A stretch of DNA of 40,541 bases from an uncultured Blautia sp. (GTDB lineage: Bacteria > Bacillota > Clostridia > Lachnospirales > Lachnospiraceae). Location: positions 1-40,541 of the forward strand of contig CABSEJ010000013.1 in the NCBI GenBank assembly GCA_902476765.1, in the 5' to 3' direction. Each line of letters opens with the position of its first letter. Within the stretch, counting starts at the first letter, position 1. Both the position numbers and the translations under genes were made by a program. Under the pieces are notes generated by a model. That model ran no database searches. It saw nothing but the letters and a program-made list of their open reading frames with translations, and was not told the DNA's origin. Shown piece after piece: positions 1 through 7,928 of the stretch.

Positions 1-1
1 T

Positions 2-271
2 ATCCACAGCCATGTCTGTAAGGTGAAAAGCAGCGAAGAAATCGGGGTGAAATATATGCAGGCATGGGAAGAGAAATATTATGAGAGAGAAGAAGGCCGA
101 GAAGAGGGGAGAACAGAAGGAAGAAAGGAACAATTAAAAGATATAATCAAAAAGAAACTGGCAAGGAATCAGCTGCCGGAAGAGATTGCAGAGATATTAG
201 AGGAGCCGGTAGAGGTAATTCACGAATTGATAGCAGAGATAGAAAAGGAAAACGAAAATGTGAAAAAGTAA
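2..271 (+). CDS. Rpn/PDDEXK-family protein, C-terminal part (cut by window start)
   Basis: The reading frame is open from base 2, so this is the 3' end of a gene that begins outside the window; the GTG at 23 is not a true start. The first residues (IHSHVCKVKSSEEIGVKYMQ) match the C-terminal third of the protein at 520-1404 almost exactly, so the two are tandem paralogs. The visible part has no nuclease residues. It holds a charged helical EEGREEG-type linker and a C-terminal segment (KKKLARNQLPEEIAEILEEP) resembling the short helix-turn-helix-like tail of Rpn/PDDEXK_2 proteins. That family includes recombination-promoting nucleases often annotated as transposases. The linker differs from the downstream copy, showing that this part diverges fastest. 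Family assignment is by similarity to the neighbour. Confidence 0.75.
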   Translation: MHSHVCKVKSSEEIGVKYMQAWEEKYYEREEGREEGRTEGRKEQLKDIIKKKLARNQLPEEIAEILEEPVEVIHELIAEIEKENENVKK

Positions 272-302
272 CTCTTTGATTAGTTAGTCTGCTGGAAAAA
301 GG

Positions 303-335
303 GTGCTGGCAGTTGTTGCCAGCACGAACTTTTTA
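303..335 (+). terminator. Rho-independent terminator after the first Rpn gene
   Basis: A perfect 9-bp stem (GTGCTGGCA, 303-311, with TGCCAGCAC, 317-325) and a 5-base loop are followed by GAACTTTTTA. It lies 31 bases after the stop codon. The rest of the gap to the next gene (336-519) is AT-rich; I see no confident promoter in it. Confidence 0.75.
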
Positions 336-519
336 TAAAGAAATCAATTTCTAATTTTTTTATTATTCTAAGGCAATTCGCCTATTATTTCCAGGATGAA
401 ACAAAAAGAAGACAAGAATAGGAGGGATGTGTATGGGGAGTTCTCTCTTGATTTTCTAGTTTAGATTTATAGTTTAGAGTGTAAAAAAACTGCTGGTATG
501 ATAAAATAAAGGAGAAGTT

Positions 520-1404
520 ATGGATAAAAAATTAAATATTGTGCCGCTGAAGGATTTAAACCTTACAGACCGTTTCCTTTTTGATGAGGTTATGGAGGAC
601 AAGCAGACTCACCGGGATGTGCTGGAAATCATATTTCAAAGAGAGATTCCCCTTCTGGAAGAGAATGGGACAGAAAAAGAGTTGCGGGTTTCTCCTCTGA
701 GCCGTTCCATCCGCATGGACGTATTTGCTATGGATGAAGAAGATAAGGTATATAATACAGAAATGCAGCAGAAAAAAAGAAACGATTTAGCAAAAAGGAG
801 TCGGTATTACCAGTCTATGATAGATACCAGTCTCTTGGAGCCGGGGATACCCAGCTATAATTTATTGAAGGATTCCTACATCATTATGATAACCCCCTTT
901 GACCTCTTTGGGTACGGAAGGTATCAGTATACTTTTGAGACTGTATGTCGGGAGGAACCGGGATGCATTTTGGAGGACGGTGCTGTGCGGATTTTCTTAA
1001 ATACCAGGGGAACCAATCCAGAGGAAGTTCCTCAGGAACTGGTGGATTTGCTCCATTATTTGGAGCATACTACGGATGAGGAGGCAGAGAAAACAGACAG
1101 CCAGAGAATCCGGCGTATCCACAGCCATGTCTGTAAGGTGAAGAGCAGCGAGGAAATCGGGGTGAAGTATATGCAGGCATGGGAAGAAAAGTATTACGAG
1201 AGGGAAGAAGGCAGAGAAGAGGGAATAAAAGAAGGAATAAAAGAAGGAATAAAAGAAGGCCTGGAGCGTGGCAGAAAACTAAAATTACAGGAGATAGTAA
1301 AAAAGAAATTAGCAAAAAACCAGTCACCGGAAGAGATTGCAGAGGCATTAGAGGAACCGGTAGAAGTAATCTGGGCTTTGATAGAGGAACAGGAAAAGGT
1401 ATGA
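520..1404 (+). CDS. Rpn family PD-(D/E)XK nuclease / putative transposase
   Basis: This 294-residue protein belongs to the Rpn (PDDEXK_2) family. Those proteins are DNA endonucleases linked to RecA-independent recombination and are often annotated as 'PD-(D/E)XK nuclease family transposase'. The N-terminal signature around LTDRFLFDEVM (residues 15-25) is typical. The catalytic core is visible as D67 in RMDVF, followed by E81 and Q83 in YNTEMQ (the D...ExQ pattern). A charged low-complexity linker at about residues 227-247 contains GIKE three times in tandem. The C-terminal helical tail ends in a PEEIAEALEEP segment. ATG 520 follows AAAGGAG at good spacing. It is a full-length tandem paralog of the cut gene upstream. 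No inverted repeats of an insertion sequence flank it, so mobility is not shown. Confidence 0.85.
   Translation: MDKKLNIVPLKDLNLTDRFLFDEVMEDKQTHRDVLEIIFQREIPLLEENGTEKELRVSPLSRSIRMDVFAMDEEDKVYNTEMQQKKRNDLAKRSRYYQSMIDTSLLEPGIPSYNLLKDSYIIMITPFDLFGYGRYQYTFETVCREEPGCILEDGAVRIFLNTRGTNPEEVPQELVDLLHYLEHTTDEEAEKTDSQRIRRIHSHVCKVKSSEEIGVKYMQAWEEKYYEREEGREEGIKEGIKEGIKEGLERGRKLKLQEIVKKKLAKNQSPEEIAEALEEPVEVIWALIEEQEKV
1222..1257 (+). repeat. 12-bp coding tandem repeat (3 units)
   Basis: Three exact units of GGAATAAAAGAA encode GIKE x3 within the charged linker of the Rpn gene. The upstream paralog has a different linker (EEGREEGRTEGRKEQ). Because the unit is a multiple of three, copy-number slippage changes linker length without a frameshift. 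Confidence 0.9.
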
Positions 1405-1453
1405 CTCCTGGCAGGTTGAAGGCAGAGATGCGTCGGCCTACATAGAGAAAAGG

Positions 1454-1508
1454 AAGGGTGTCCCCCTTTCCTATAGACTTAAAATCTATAGAAAAGGGGG
1501 ACACCCTT
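1454..1508. terminator. Strong bidirectional terminator hairpin
   Basis: The 24-bp arms (1454-1477 and 1485-1508) are perfect apart from one G:U-compatible position, with a 7-base loop. The stem carries a run of G/C next to A/T-rich segments. It sits between the convergent Rpn gene (ends 1404, plus) and rfbC (ends 1538, minus) and can terminate both. The rfbC-side transcript is the likelier user because the hairpin follows its stop by 29 bases. Confidence 0.8.
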
Positions 1509-1537
1509 CTTATAGGATAGCCATCCATGATGAGCTC

Positions 1538-2140
1538 TTAAAACTTAAAGGTATCTTTAAATCCAGCCCATTTCTGGTCTTTTTCGCTTAAATTTAAAGG
1601 TGTTCCGTCCTCCAGGGTATATCCCTCTGCAGAAGCGCAGCCGGGGTATTCTCCAGTAACCTGAGGCCATTGGATACCGATTTCCGGGTCGTTCCAGGCC
1701 ATGCCGCCCTCATCTCCCGGATGGTAGAAATCAGTACACTTATAGCAGAATTCTGCTACATCGCTGAGTACCAGGAAACCGTGGGCAAAACCCTCGGGAA
1801 TATAAAACTGCTTTTTATTTTCTTCAGACAACTCTACCCCGTACCACTGGCCGTATGTGGCGCTTTCGGTTCTTAAATCGACAGCTACGTCAAAAACAGT
1901 ACCTTTGATAACACGAACCAGCTTGCCCTGGGGATATTCTTTCTGATAATGCAGGCCTCTTAAAACACCCTTGGTGGAGCAGGATTGATTATCCTGAACA
2001 AATTCCATGGTAAGGCCTGCCTCTTCCATATCCTTTTTATTATAAGTTTCCATGAAATAGCCTCTGGCATCTCCGTGAACCGCAGGCTCTATAATGTATA
2101 AGCCCTCAATAGGGCATTTGGTGACTTTAATCTGTCCCAT
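1538..2140 (-). CDS. rfbC: dTDP-4-dehydrorhamnose 3,5-epimerase
   Basis: The 200-residue RmlC/RfbC enzyme epimerises C3 and C5 of dTDP-4-dehydro-6-deoxyglucose, the third step of dTDP-L-rhamnose synthesis in the cytosol. The family's core segment FVQDNQSCSTKGVLRGLHYQ contains the catalytic histidine region. The cupin strand FDVAVDLRTES and the FYIPEGFAHGF motif are also present. Length is close to the family's usual ~185-200 residues. The start ATG at 2140 has AAGGAG eight bases upstream. It is the last gene of the minus-strand rfbA-B-D-C operon, 35 bases after rfbD, and is followed by the strong hairpin at 1454-1508. Confidence 0.96.
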   Translation of the reverse strand: MGQIKVTKCPIEGLYIIEPAVHGDARGYFMETYNKKDMEEAGLTMEFVQDNQSCSTKGVLRGLHYQKEYPQGKLVRVIKGTVFDVAVDLRTESATYGQWYGVELSEENKKQFYIPEGFAHGFLVLSDVAEFCYKCTDFYHPGDEGGMAWNDPEIGIQWPQVTGEYPGCASAEGYTLEDGTPLNLSEKDQKWAGFKDTFKF

Positions 2141-2175
2141 AAATCGTACTCCTTCCTGTCATATTTCCGGTTTTG

Positions 2176-3111
2176 TCAAACTTCCAGCTCTTCTAAATAA
2201 CGTTTTACAGCATCCTGCCAGGTGGGAAGAGGGGTAAAACCGTTTTTTACAAGTTTGCTCTTGTCCAGGCGGCTGTTAAAGGGACGTTTGGCTTTGGACG
2301 CTCCGTACTCTGCTGTTGTTACAGGAGTTACGGTAACTTTTTCATATTCCGGATGTCCTGCCGCAATAGCCTGCCGGAAGATTTCCTTTGTGAAATCGTA
2401 CCAGCTGATATAGCCGCCCTCATTGGTAGCGTGGTAGTAACCATATTTTTCTGTCTCTATCATATCAACCAATAGAACAGCCAAATCCAAGGTATAGGTA
2501 GGCGTTCCAATCTGGTCATTTACCACCTTAAGCTGGTCATGGGTTTTGCCCAGATTAAGCATGGTCTTGATGAAATTTTTTCCGTTTTTGCCGAATACCC
2601 AGGCAATGCGGACAATAAAGTATTTTTCCAGATTCTCAGATACTGCAAGCTCTCCGGCCAGCTTGGTTTCTCCATATACATTCAGAGGCTGGTAATCTTT
2701 ACAGTCCGGTTCCCAGGGCTCTGTTCCCTGGCCGTTGAATACATAATCTGTACTGATATAAACCATTTTGCTGCCTGATTGTTTACAGGCAAGAGCAATG
2801 TTTTCGGTACCCTGAGCATTGATTTTTTTGACGATTTCTTGCTTGTCCTCATCTTCGGCTAAATCCACAGCAGTCCAGGCAGCACAGTGTATCACTACAT
2901 CAGGAGCGGTTTCTTCTATTATACGCTGGACACAGGCTTTATCTGTAATGTCCATCTGGATATACGGCATAGTTACAACGGCTGTTCCGTCAGCTATACC
3001 GCTGTAGACTTCTTTAATATCAGAACCAATGCCCTCATAGCCCCGTTTTGCCAGTTCGTTCATTACATCGTGGCCTAACTGGCCGGCAACGCCTGTGACT
3101 AAAACTTTCAT
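2176..3111 (-). CDS. rfbD: dTDP-4-dehydrorhamnose reductase
   Basis: RmlD/RfbD reduces dTDP-4-dehydro-L-rhamnose to dTDP-L-rhamnose with NAD(P)H, the last step of the pathway. The N-terminal Rossmann motif is TGVAGQLG, and the active-site YxxxK is seen in YGETKLAGE. STDYVFNG and the C-terminal RPFNSRLDKSKL are family hallmarks. The longest open frame begins at 3330 but overlaps rfbB. I place the start at ATG 3111 (MKVLVTG) because AGGAGG lies eight bases before it; a second ATG at 3117 is only two bases from that site. The protein is 311 residues, slightly long for the family. rfbB ends 13 bases upstream. Confidence 0.96.
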   Translation of the reverse strand: MKVLVTGVAGQLGHDVMNELAKRGYEGIGSDIKEVYSGIADGTAVVTMPYIQMDITDKACVQRIIEETAPDVVIHCAAWTAVDLAEDEDKQEIVKKINAQGTENIALACKQSGSKMVYISTDYVFNGQGTEPWEPDCKDYQPLNVYGETKLAGELAVSENLEKYFIVRIAWVFGKNGKNFIKTMLNLGKTHDQLKVVNDQIGTPTYTLDLAVLLVDMIETEKYGYYHATNEGGYISWYDFTKEIFRQAIAAGHPEYEKVTVTPVTTAEYGASKAKRPFNSRLDKSKLVKNGFTPLPTWQDAVKRYLEELEV

Positions 3112-3124
3112 GTGCATGTCCTCC

Positions 3125-4144
3125 TTATCTGTTTCCATACATTTTTTCATAATAATTCTGATATTCTCCGGAGATAATGGTTTCCCACCATTCTCTGTTT
3201 TCCAGATACCATTTAATGGTCTTTTTAATACCGTCTGCAAATTTTGTTTCCGGCAGCCAGCCCAGCTCGCTGTGAATCTTAGTCGGGTCAATGGCATAAC
3301 GCATATCGTGGCCCTTCCGGTCTGCAACATAGGTAATCAGACTCTCTGGTTTGCCAAGCTCTTTGCAGATGAGTTTAACAATGTCGATATTCTTCATTTC
3401 ATTGTGGCCGCCGATGTTGTAAACCTCACCTACACGGCCTTTATGGATAATCAAATCAATGGCCTTGCAGTGGTCTTCCACATAGAGCCAGTCTCTTACA
3501 TTTTCGCCTTTTCCGTAAACAGGAAGTGGCTTATCGTTTAAGGCATTGGCAATCATGAGAGGAATCAGCTTCTCCGGGAAATGGTAGGGGCCATAGTTGT
3601 TAGAACAGCGACTGATGGTTACCGGCAGGCCGTAGGTGCGGTTGTAAGCCAGTACCAAAAGGTCTGCCCCTGCCTTGGAGGAACTGTAAGGACTGCTGGT
3701 GTGTATGGGGGTTTCCTCTGTAAAGAATAAGTCCGGCCGGTCCAGAGGCAAATCACCGTAAACCTCATCTGTGGAAACCTGATGATAGCGCTGGATTCCG
3801 TATTTACGGCAGGCATCCATCAGCACAGCGGTTCCTTTGATATTTGTATCCAGAAATACCTCAGGATTTTCGATAGAACGGTCTACATGGCTTTCGGCGG
3901 CAAAATTTACCACAATGTCAGGATGCTCTTCTTCAAATAATTTATAAACAGCCTCACGGTCTGTGATGCTTTCCTTTACAAAACGGAAATTCGGATTCTC
4001 CATAACAGGGGCCAGAGTGGACAGATTTCCCGCATAGGTTAAGCAGTCCAGACAGATGATTCTGTAGTCGGGATACTTGTCCAGCATGTGAAAAATAAAA
4101 TTGCTTCCGATAAATCCGGCTCCGCCGGTTACAATAATAGTCAT
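3125..4144 (-). CDS. rfbB: dTDP-glucose 4,6-dehydratase
   Basis: RmlB/RfbB is an extended short-chain dehydrogenase that converts dTDP-glucose to dTDP-4-dehydro-6-deoxyglucose using bound NAD+. Visible motifs are TGGAGFIGSNF at the N-terminus, HVDRSIENP, STDEVYGDL (catalytic Asp-Glu pair next to Thr) and YSSSKAGAD (YxxxK). The length of 339 residues is normal. The frame also offers ATG 4150, but AAGGAG lies only one base from it, so ATG 4144 (MTIIVTGG) with a 7-base gap is preferred. The gene lies between rfbA (95-base gap) and rfbD (13-base gap). Confidence 0.96.
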   Translation of the reverse strand: MTIIVTGGAGFIGSNFIFHMLDKYPDYRIICLDCLTYAGNLSTLAPVMENPNFRFVKESITDREAVYKLFEEEHPDIVVNFAAESHVDRSIENPEVFLDTNIKGTAVLMDACRKYGIQRYHQVSTDEVYGDLPLDRPDLFFTEETPIHTSSPYSSSKAGADLLVLAYNRTYGLPVTISRCSNNYGPYHFPEKLIPLMIANALNDKPLPVYGKGENVRDWLYVEDHCKAIDLIIHKGRVGEVYNIGGHNEMKNIDIVKLICKELGKPESLITYVADRKGHDMRYAIDPTKIHSELGWLPETKFADGIKKTIKWYLENREWWETIISGEYQNYYEKMYGNR

Positions 4145-4239
4145 AATCATACTCCTTTTATTCTATATAAGATATATTTTCCGGGAAGAAAAAATATGCC
4201 AGAGAAATAGTACGCTTGAAAAATGAACGAGTCAGTACA

Positions 4240-5136
4240 CTAGTGAAGGCTGTCCAGATATTTTCCATCCAGAACATCTTTTAAATACTGGCCATATTGA
4301 TTTTTCTTCAGGATTTCGTAAACCTTCATTACGTCATCTTTGGTAATCCAACCATTTAGAAAAGCGATTTCTTCCAGGCAGGCGATTTTTCTGTGCTGGT
4401 GGTCTTCCATGGTTTTAACAAAATTGGTGGCTTCCACCAGACTTTCGTGAGTTCCTGTATCCAGCCAGGTAAAGCCCTGTCCTAAAAGCTCTACATTCAG
4501 CTGTCCTGCCTCCAGATAAATACGGTTCAAATCTGTGATTTCCAGCTCGCCCCTGGCGCTTGGTTTCAGATTTTTGGCATATTCTACAACTTTGTTGTCG
4601 TAAAAATACAGACCGGTCACGCAATAATTACTTTTTGGCATAGCCGGTTTCTCTTCAATAGAAACAGCTTTTCCTTCTGCATTGAATTCTACAATTCCGA
4701 AACGCTCAGGGTCGTCTACATAGTAGCCGAATACCGTTGCGCCCAGGCCATGCTCTGCATTTTCCACGGCAGCCTTCAGACGCTTCTTCAGACCGTGTCC
4801 TGCGAAAATATTGTCACCTAAAACCATGGCCACGCAGTCGCTGCCAATAAATTCCTCTCCGATAATAAAAGCCTGAGCCAATCCGTCCGGGCTTGGCTGT
4901 ACTGCATAAGACAGCTGCACGCCGAACTGATGTCCGTCACCTAAAAGCTCCTGAAAACGAGGAGTATCCTGAGGTGTGGAAATAATCAGAATTTCCCGGA
5001 TGCCTGCATTCATCAGAACAGAAAGAGGGTAATAAATCATAGGTTTGTCATAAATAGGAAGTAACTGCTTGGAAGTTACCATAGTTAAAGGGTAGAGACG
5101 TGTCCCGGACCCGCCGGCCAGAATAATACCTTTCAT
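4240..5136 (-). CDS. rfbA: Glucose-1-phosphate thymidylyltransferase
   Basis: RmlA/RfbA condenses glucose-1-phosphate with dTTP to form dTDP-glucose, the entry step to dTDP-L-rhamnose. The nucleotide-binding motif GGSGTRLYPLT begins near residue 7, and KQLLPIYDKPMIYYPLS and VLGDNIF follow. WLDTGTH and the C-terminal helices are present. The length of 298 residues is normal. The open frame extends upstream to 5247 but that part lies in the promoter; ATG 5136 (MKGIILAGG) has AAAGGAG seven bases upstream. It is the first gene of the four-gene operon. The promoter about 70 bases upstream has a MerR-type architecture. Confidence 0.96.
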   Translation of the reverse strand: MKGIILAGGSGTRLYPLTMVTSKQLLPIYDKPMIYYPLSVLMNAGIREILIISTPQDTPRFQELLGDGHQFGVQLSYAVQPSPDGLAQAFIIGEEFIGSDCVAMVLGDNIFAGHGLKKRLKAAVENAEHGLGATVFGYYVDDPERFGIVEFNAEGKAVSIEEKPAMPKSNYCVTGLYFYDNKVVEYAKNLKPSARGELEITDLNRIYLEAGQLNVELLGQGFTWLDTGTHESLVEATNFVKTMEDHQHRKIACLEEIAFLNGWITKDDVMKVYEILKKNQYGQYLKDVLDGKYLDSLH

Positions 5137-5212
5137 AATGATTCTCCTTTGCATTTGTATTTTCGATGCTGTGTCAATGTGCTTTATGTAAGTCTTAGTA
5201 GCTGCTGCATAT

Positions 5213-5243
5213 ATTATACAAGATGACGTAACGTCACCTTCAA
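5213..5243 (-). promoter_or_regulatory. MerR-type promoter of the rhamnose operon
   Basis: On the minus strand, -35 TTGAAG (5243-5238) and a perfect -10 TATAAT (5218-5213) are 19 bases apart. The spacer carries the perfect dyad TGACGTTACGTCA (5236-5224). An over-long 19-bp spacer with a centred dyad is the classic layout of promoters untwisted by MerR-family activators. The -35 lies 15 bases after the stop codon of the MerR-methyltransferase gene, and the expected start of transcription is about 70 bases before rfbA. The link to that MerR protein is inferred. Confidence 0.75.
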
Positions 5244-5258
5244 GCAAAAAATAAATTT

Positions 5259-6443
5259 TTACTGCCTGCAGGAAAAATATCCGGCGTCTTTGGTTATCCG
5301 GAATCCGCTTGCTGTTTTTTTGGCCACAAAAGTCCGGAATTCTTTATAACGCTCCAGGATATACTGATTTTGATTTCCGTGGCAGGACAGGATATATTCT
5401 ATCAGTGGCTCCGGCTCTGTCACCAGAAGACTGTCAGGATAACTGTGCCACTCTACGGATGAAAAATAAGGCTCCAGAAGGGCAGGACCGTTTTCACGGC
5501 CGAATTTTTCATACAGCTTGTCCGCAGAAAGAATTATCCGGCTGTCAAAATCTTGTACAAGCTGACTGATTTCCTGCATATGGCTGGAGCCGTAGGCACT
5601 GCACAGAAAGCAGCCTTCCGGCTTCAATACCCGTCGGGCCTGGGCCAGCGCTTCGGGAATATTCTGGCAATAGAAAAGCAGATGATTGGCCAGAACCAGG
5701 TCGAAGCTCCGGGAAGGAAGAGGAATATCCTGGCAGTCAAAGGTAAGAAATTCAAAGACAGAAGATTCTGCTTTGCTTAACTGTCTTTTGGCGTCCCTTA
5801 GCATTCCCTCAGAAATATCTGACAGGGTAACATGAATATTTGCAGGAAGCAGGGAATGGTTGGCGGACCAGAGAGTTCCGTCTCCGCAGCCTAATTCCAG
5901 TATCTGCATCCCTTCTTTTATGTGATATTGCTTATACAGCCAGGGAAACCAGCCTTCCTTGTTTTGGGAAAACAAGCTGTGAAGCCGGATTCTGGCGGAG
6001 ATATTATTGGAATTCATGTATTGGGTTTTCAGGCTTTTCTCCATTCCCGTCAGATGAATCAGGTCCAGCATATGGCTCCAATTTACACTGTGATTGACCT
6101 CCATTTCTTTAGCAGTGTCTTCAATGGCCTGTTCCACAAGCTGCAGCTGTTCCATGCGGTCCTGTATCAGCTTTTTCTGAAGCTTCAGAGAGTTCAGCAT
6201 AAAGTGATAATCCGTATCGTCAATGGTCATCTCCTTTATATCCTCCAGAGAAAATCCCAGATACTTTAAAAGCAGAATCTGCTGCAGCCGGGCGAAATCC
6301 TGGTCTGTATAATACCGGGAGCCTGAGGGAGCCACATAGGAGGGCTTTAAAATATTTTGTTTGTCATAGAACCGAACCGTACGCACGGAAATGTGAGCCA
6401 TTTTTGCGAACTGTCCGGAGGTGTAAGAACCAGCAGGTTTCAT
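5259..6443 (-). CDS. MerR-family regulator fused to a SAM-dependent methyltransferase
   Basis: This 394-residue protein has two parts. Residues ~6-70 form a MerR winged helix (YTSGQFAKMAHISVRTVRFYD, then a wing with SGSRYYTDQDFARLQQI). A helical dimerisation segment to about residue 115 follows. From about residue 150 it is a class I methyltransferase, with the SAM-binding motif ILELGCGDG at ~181-189, LSDISEGML and FDLVLANHLLFY. Such fusions are known in Firmicutes, but ligand and methyl acceptor are generally unknown. The start is placed at ATG 6443 because GGGAAAGG precedes it; the upstream ATG 6467 has no ribosome binding site. It lies directly upstream of rfbA in the same direction, and the dyad promoter between them suggests it regulates dTDP-rhamnose synthesis. 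Confidence 0.85.
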   Translation of the reverse strand: MKPAGSYTSGQFAKMAHISVRTVRFYDKQNILKPSYVAPSGSRYYTDQDFARLQQILLLKYLGFSLEDIKEMTIDDTDYHFMLNSLKLQKKLIQDRMEQLQLVEQAIEDTAKEMEVNHSVNWSHMLDLIHLTGMEKSLKTQYMNSNNISARIRLHSLFSQNKEGWFPWLYKQYHIKEGMQILELGCGDGTLWSANHSLLPANIHVTLSDISEGMLRDAKRQLSKAESSVFEFLTFDCQDIPLPSRSFDLVLANHLLFYCQNIPEALAQARRVLKPEGCFLCSAYGSSHMQEISQLVQDFDSRIILSADKLYEKFGRENGPALLEPYFSSVEWHSYPDSLLVTEPEPLIEYILSCHGNQNQYILERYKEFRTFVAKKTASGFRITKDAGYFSCRQ

Positions 6444-6523
6444 AGAAACTACCTTTCCCTTTTCCATATATAGAGGAAAAGAAATATGAAAACTTCCAAA
6501 AGCTTCAAATATCAGGTAGCTAT

Positions 6524-6552
6524 ATTATAGGGAGGATTTAGAAAGAAAACAA
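6524..6552 (-). promoter_or_regulatory. Promoter of the MerR-methyltransferase gene
   Basis: On the minus strand, TTGTTT (6552-6547), a 17-base spacer and a perfect TATAAT (6529-6524) lie about 80 bases before the chosen start. Unlike the rfbA promoter, the spacer has normal length and no dyad. Confidence 0.55.
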
Positions 6553-6639
6553 TGGAATTTGAGAGAAAAGAAAAAATTTAAGAGAATGTTTCTACAAAAT
6601 TTAGAAAAGGAAGGCTTCTTTTTTCGCCATGCTATCTGC

Positions 6640-6669
6640 TTGACAAGAATTGTGAAATGCGGGTATGAT
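6640..6669 (+). promoter_or_regulatory. Promoter of the hydroxyacid dehydrogenase gene
   Basis: TTGACA (6640-6645), an 18-base spacer and TATGAT (6664-6669) form a good sigma-A promoter. It implies a leader of about 250 bases before the gene at 6929. Confidence 0.55.
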
Positions 6670-6675
6670 TTAAGT

Positions 6676-6928
6676 GCTGAAATATATGTTGAAGATGCCA
6701 GGAGCACACCGTGCGGAGCAATCCGGTATCAAAGGGGTCAAAATACCTTTTGACCCCAACATGATGTTGAAAGGAACAGTAAACGCCGCTGCCCTCAGTG
6801 TACAAGGGATATACAACGATTGAGGATAACGCTGCAAAGCACAAAAATATCATGGTTTGAGACATGTGTGCCCTTATCCAGACAGAGAGGGTATTCAAGG
6901 CGTTGAAATAAAAAAGGAGGAGCAACAG
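6676..6928 (+). other. Long leader with stable hairpin upstream of the dehydrogenase gene
   Basis: About 250 bases lie between the inferred transcription start and the start codon, with no convincing coding frame. The clearest element is a perfect 10-bp hairpin at 6734-6757 (GGGGTCAAAA, loop TACC, TTTTGACCCC). CCCTCAGTGTACAAGGG at about 6781-6797 may form a second small stem. I do not recognise a known riboswitch class. It could be a cis-regulatory leader or hold a decayed repeat. Confidence 0.4.
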
Positions 6929-7885
6929 ATGAAAATTGCATTATTGGAACCAATAGGAGTGCCGGAGGAAATCATAAAGGCTTTCGGAGATAAGCTGCAG
7001 GGAATGGGCCATGAATTTGTCAGTTATGATACAGTGACAACTGACCCGGAAGAGCTAAAAGAGCGTTCTAAAGGCTGTGGTATCGTAATGGTGGCTAACC
7101 ATCCGTATCCGGACCAGGTTGTGGCGGAGAGTCAGGAACTTCAGATGATTTCCGTGGCGTTTACGGGAATTGACCATATCGGAACAAAGGCTTGTAAGGA
7201 AAAAGGCGTTACGGTATGCAATGCAGCCGGATATTCCAATGAGACAGTGGCAGAGTTGATTCTGGGCTTTGCTGTGGATGCACTGAGAAATGTGGCTAAG
7301 GCTAATGAGATAGTGAGAAACGGCGGTACCAGTGCAGGTATAGGGGGAAGAGAAATCTGCGGAAGAACCGTGGGCATTATCGGACTGGGACAGATTGGAA
7401 CCAGGACGGCTGAGCTTTTCCAGGCTTTTGGCGCAAAGGTGATTGCCTATAACAGAAGTCAGTCTGAGAAGGCAAAAGAAATGGGAATTACATATTGCTC
7501 TTTGGATGAAGTGCTGGAAAACAGTGATATTATTTCCCTGAACCTGCCTTTGAACGATGAAACAAGAGGCTTTATGGATAAAGAAAAAATCGGAAAAATG
7601 AAAAAAGATGCAGTATTTATCAACTGTGCAAGAGGTCCTATTGTGGATAATAAAGCTTTGGCAGATGCCTTAAATGAAGATAGGCTGGGATTTGCCTGCG
7701 TGGATGTGTTTGACGGGGAACCGCCCCTTGCTCCGGAATATCCTCTGCTCCATGCCAAGAATACCCTGCTTACTCCCCACCAGGCTTTTATTTCAGAAGA
7801 GTCTATGCTGAGAAGAGCGGAAATCGTATTCCAGAACGTGCTTTCTTATTTAGATGGACAGCCTCAGAATGTCTGCAAACTGTAG
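6929..7885 (+). CDS. D-2-hydroxyacid dehydrogenase (NAD-dependent)
   Basis: The 318-residue protein belongs to the D-isomer-specific 2-hydroxyacid dehydrogenases (glycerate/phosphoglycerate dehydrogenase-like), which interconvert 2-oxo acids and D-2-hydroxy acids. The NAD-binding motif is GLGQIG, preceded by the GRTVGII strand. The catalytic triad is visible as R235 (NCARGP), E264 (DGEPPL) and H284 (TPHQ). The start at ATG 6929 has AAGGAGG upstream; the frame is open further 5' but without a ribosome binding site. The exact substrate is not evident. It is monocistronic, between its own promoter and the hairpin at 7900-7928. Confidence 0.9.
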   Translation: MKIALLEPIGVPEEIIKAFGDKLQGMGHEFVSYDTVTTDPEELKERSKGCGIVMVANHPYPDQVVAESQELQMISVAFTGIDHIGTKACKEKGVTVCNAAGYSNETVAELILGFAVDALRNVAKANEIVRNGGTSAGIGGREICGRTVGIIGLGQIGTRTAELFQAFGAKVIAYNRSQSEKAKEMGITYCSLDEVLENSDIISLNLPLNDETRGFMDKEKIGKMKKDAVFINCARGPIVDNKALADALNEDRLGFACVDVFDGEPPLAPEYPLLHAKNTLLTPHQAFISEESMLRRAEIVFQNVLSYLDGQPQNVCKL

Positions 7886-7899
7886 GTGATATGAAAATA

Positions 7900-7928
7900 G
7901 TAGGGCGTCGGCAAAGCCGACGCCCTAC
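7900..7928. terminator. Bidirectional terminator between convergent genes
   Basis: A perfect 13-bp stem (7900-7912 with 7916-7928) and an AAA loop stand between the dehydrogenase (stop at 7885, plus) and the HEPN gene (minus). The HEPN stop codon (7925-7927) lies within the right arm. Confidence 0.8.

Noticed and set aside
3112..3330. N-terminal extension of rfbD
   Set aside because: The upstream frame overlaps rfbB and is not family-like; the AGGAGG spacing supports ATG 3111.
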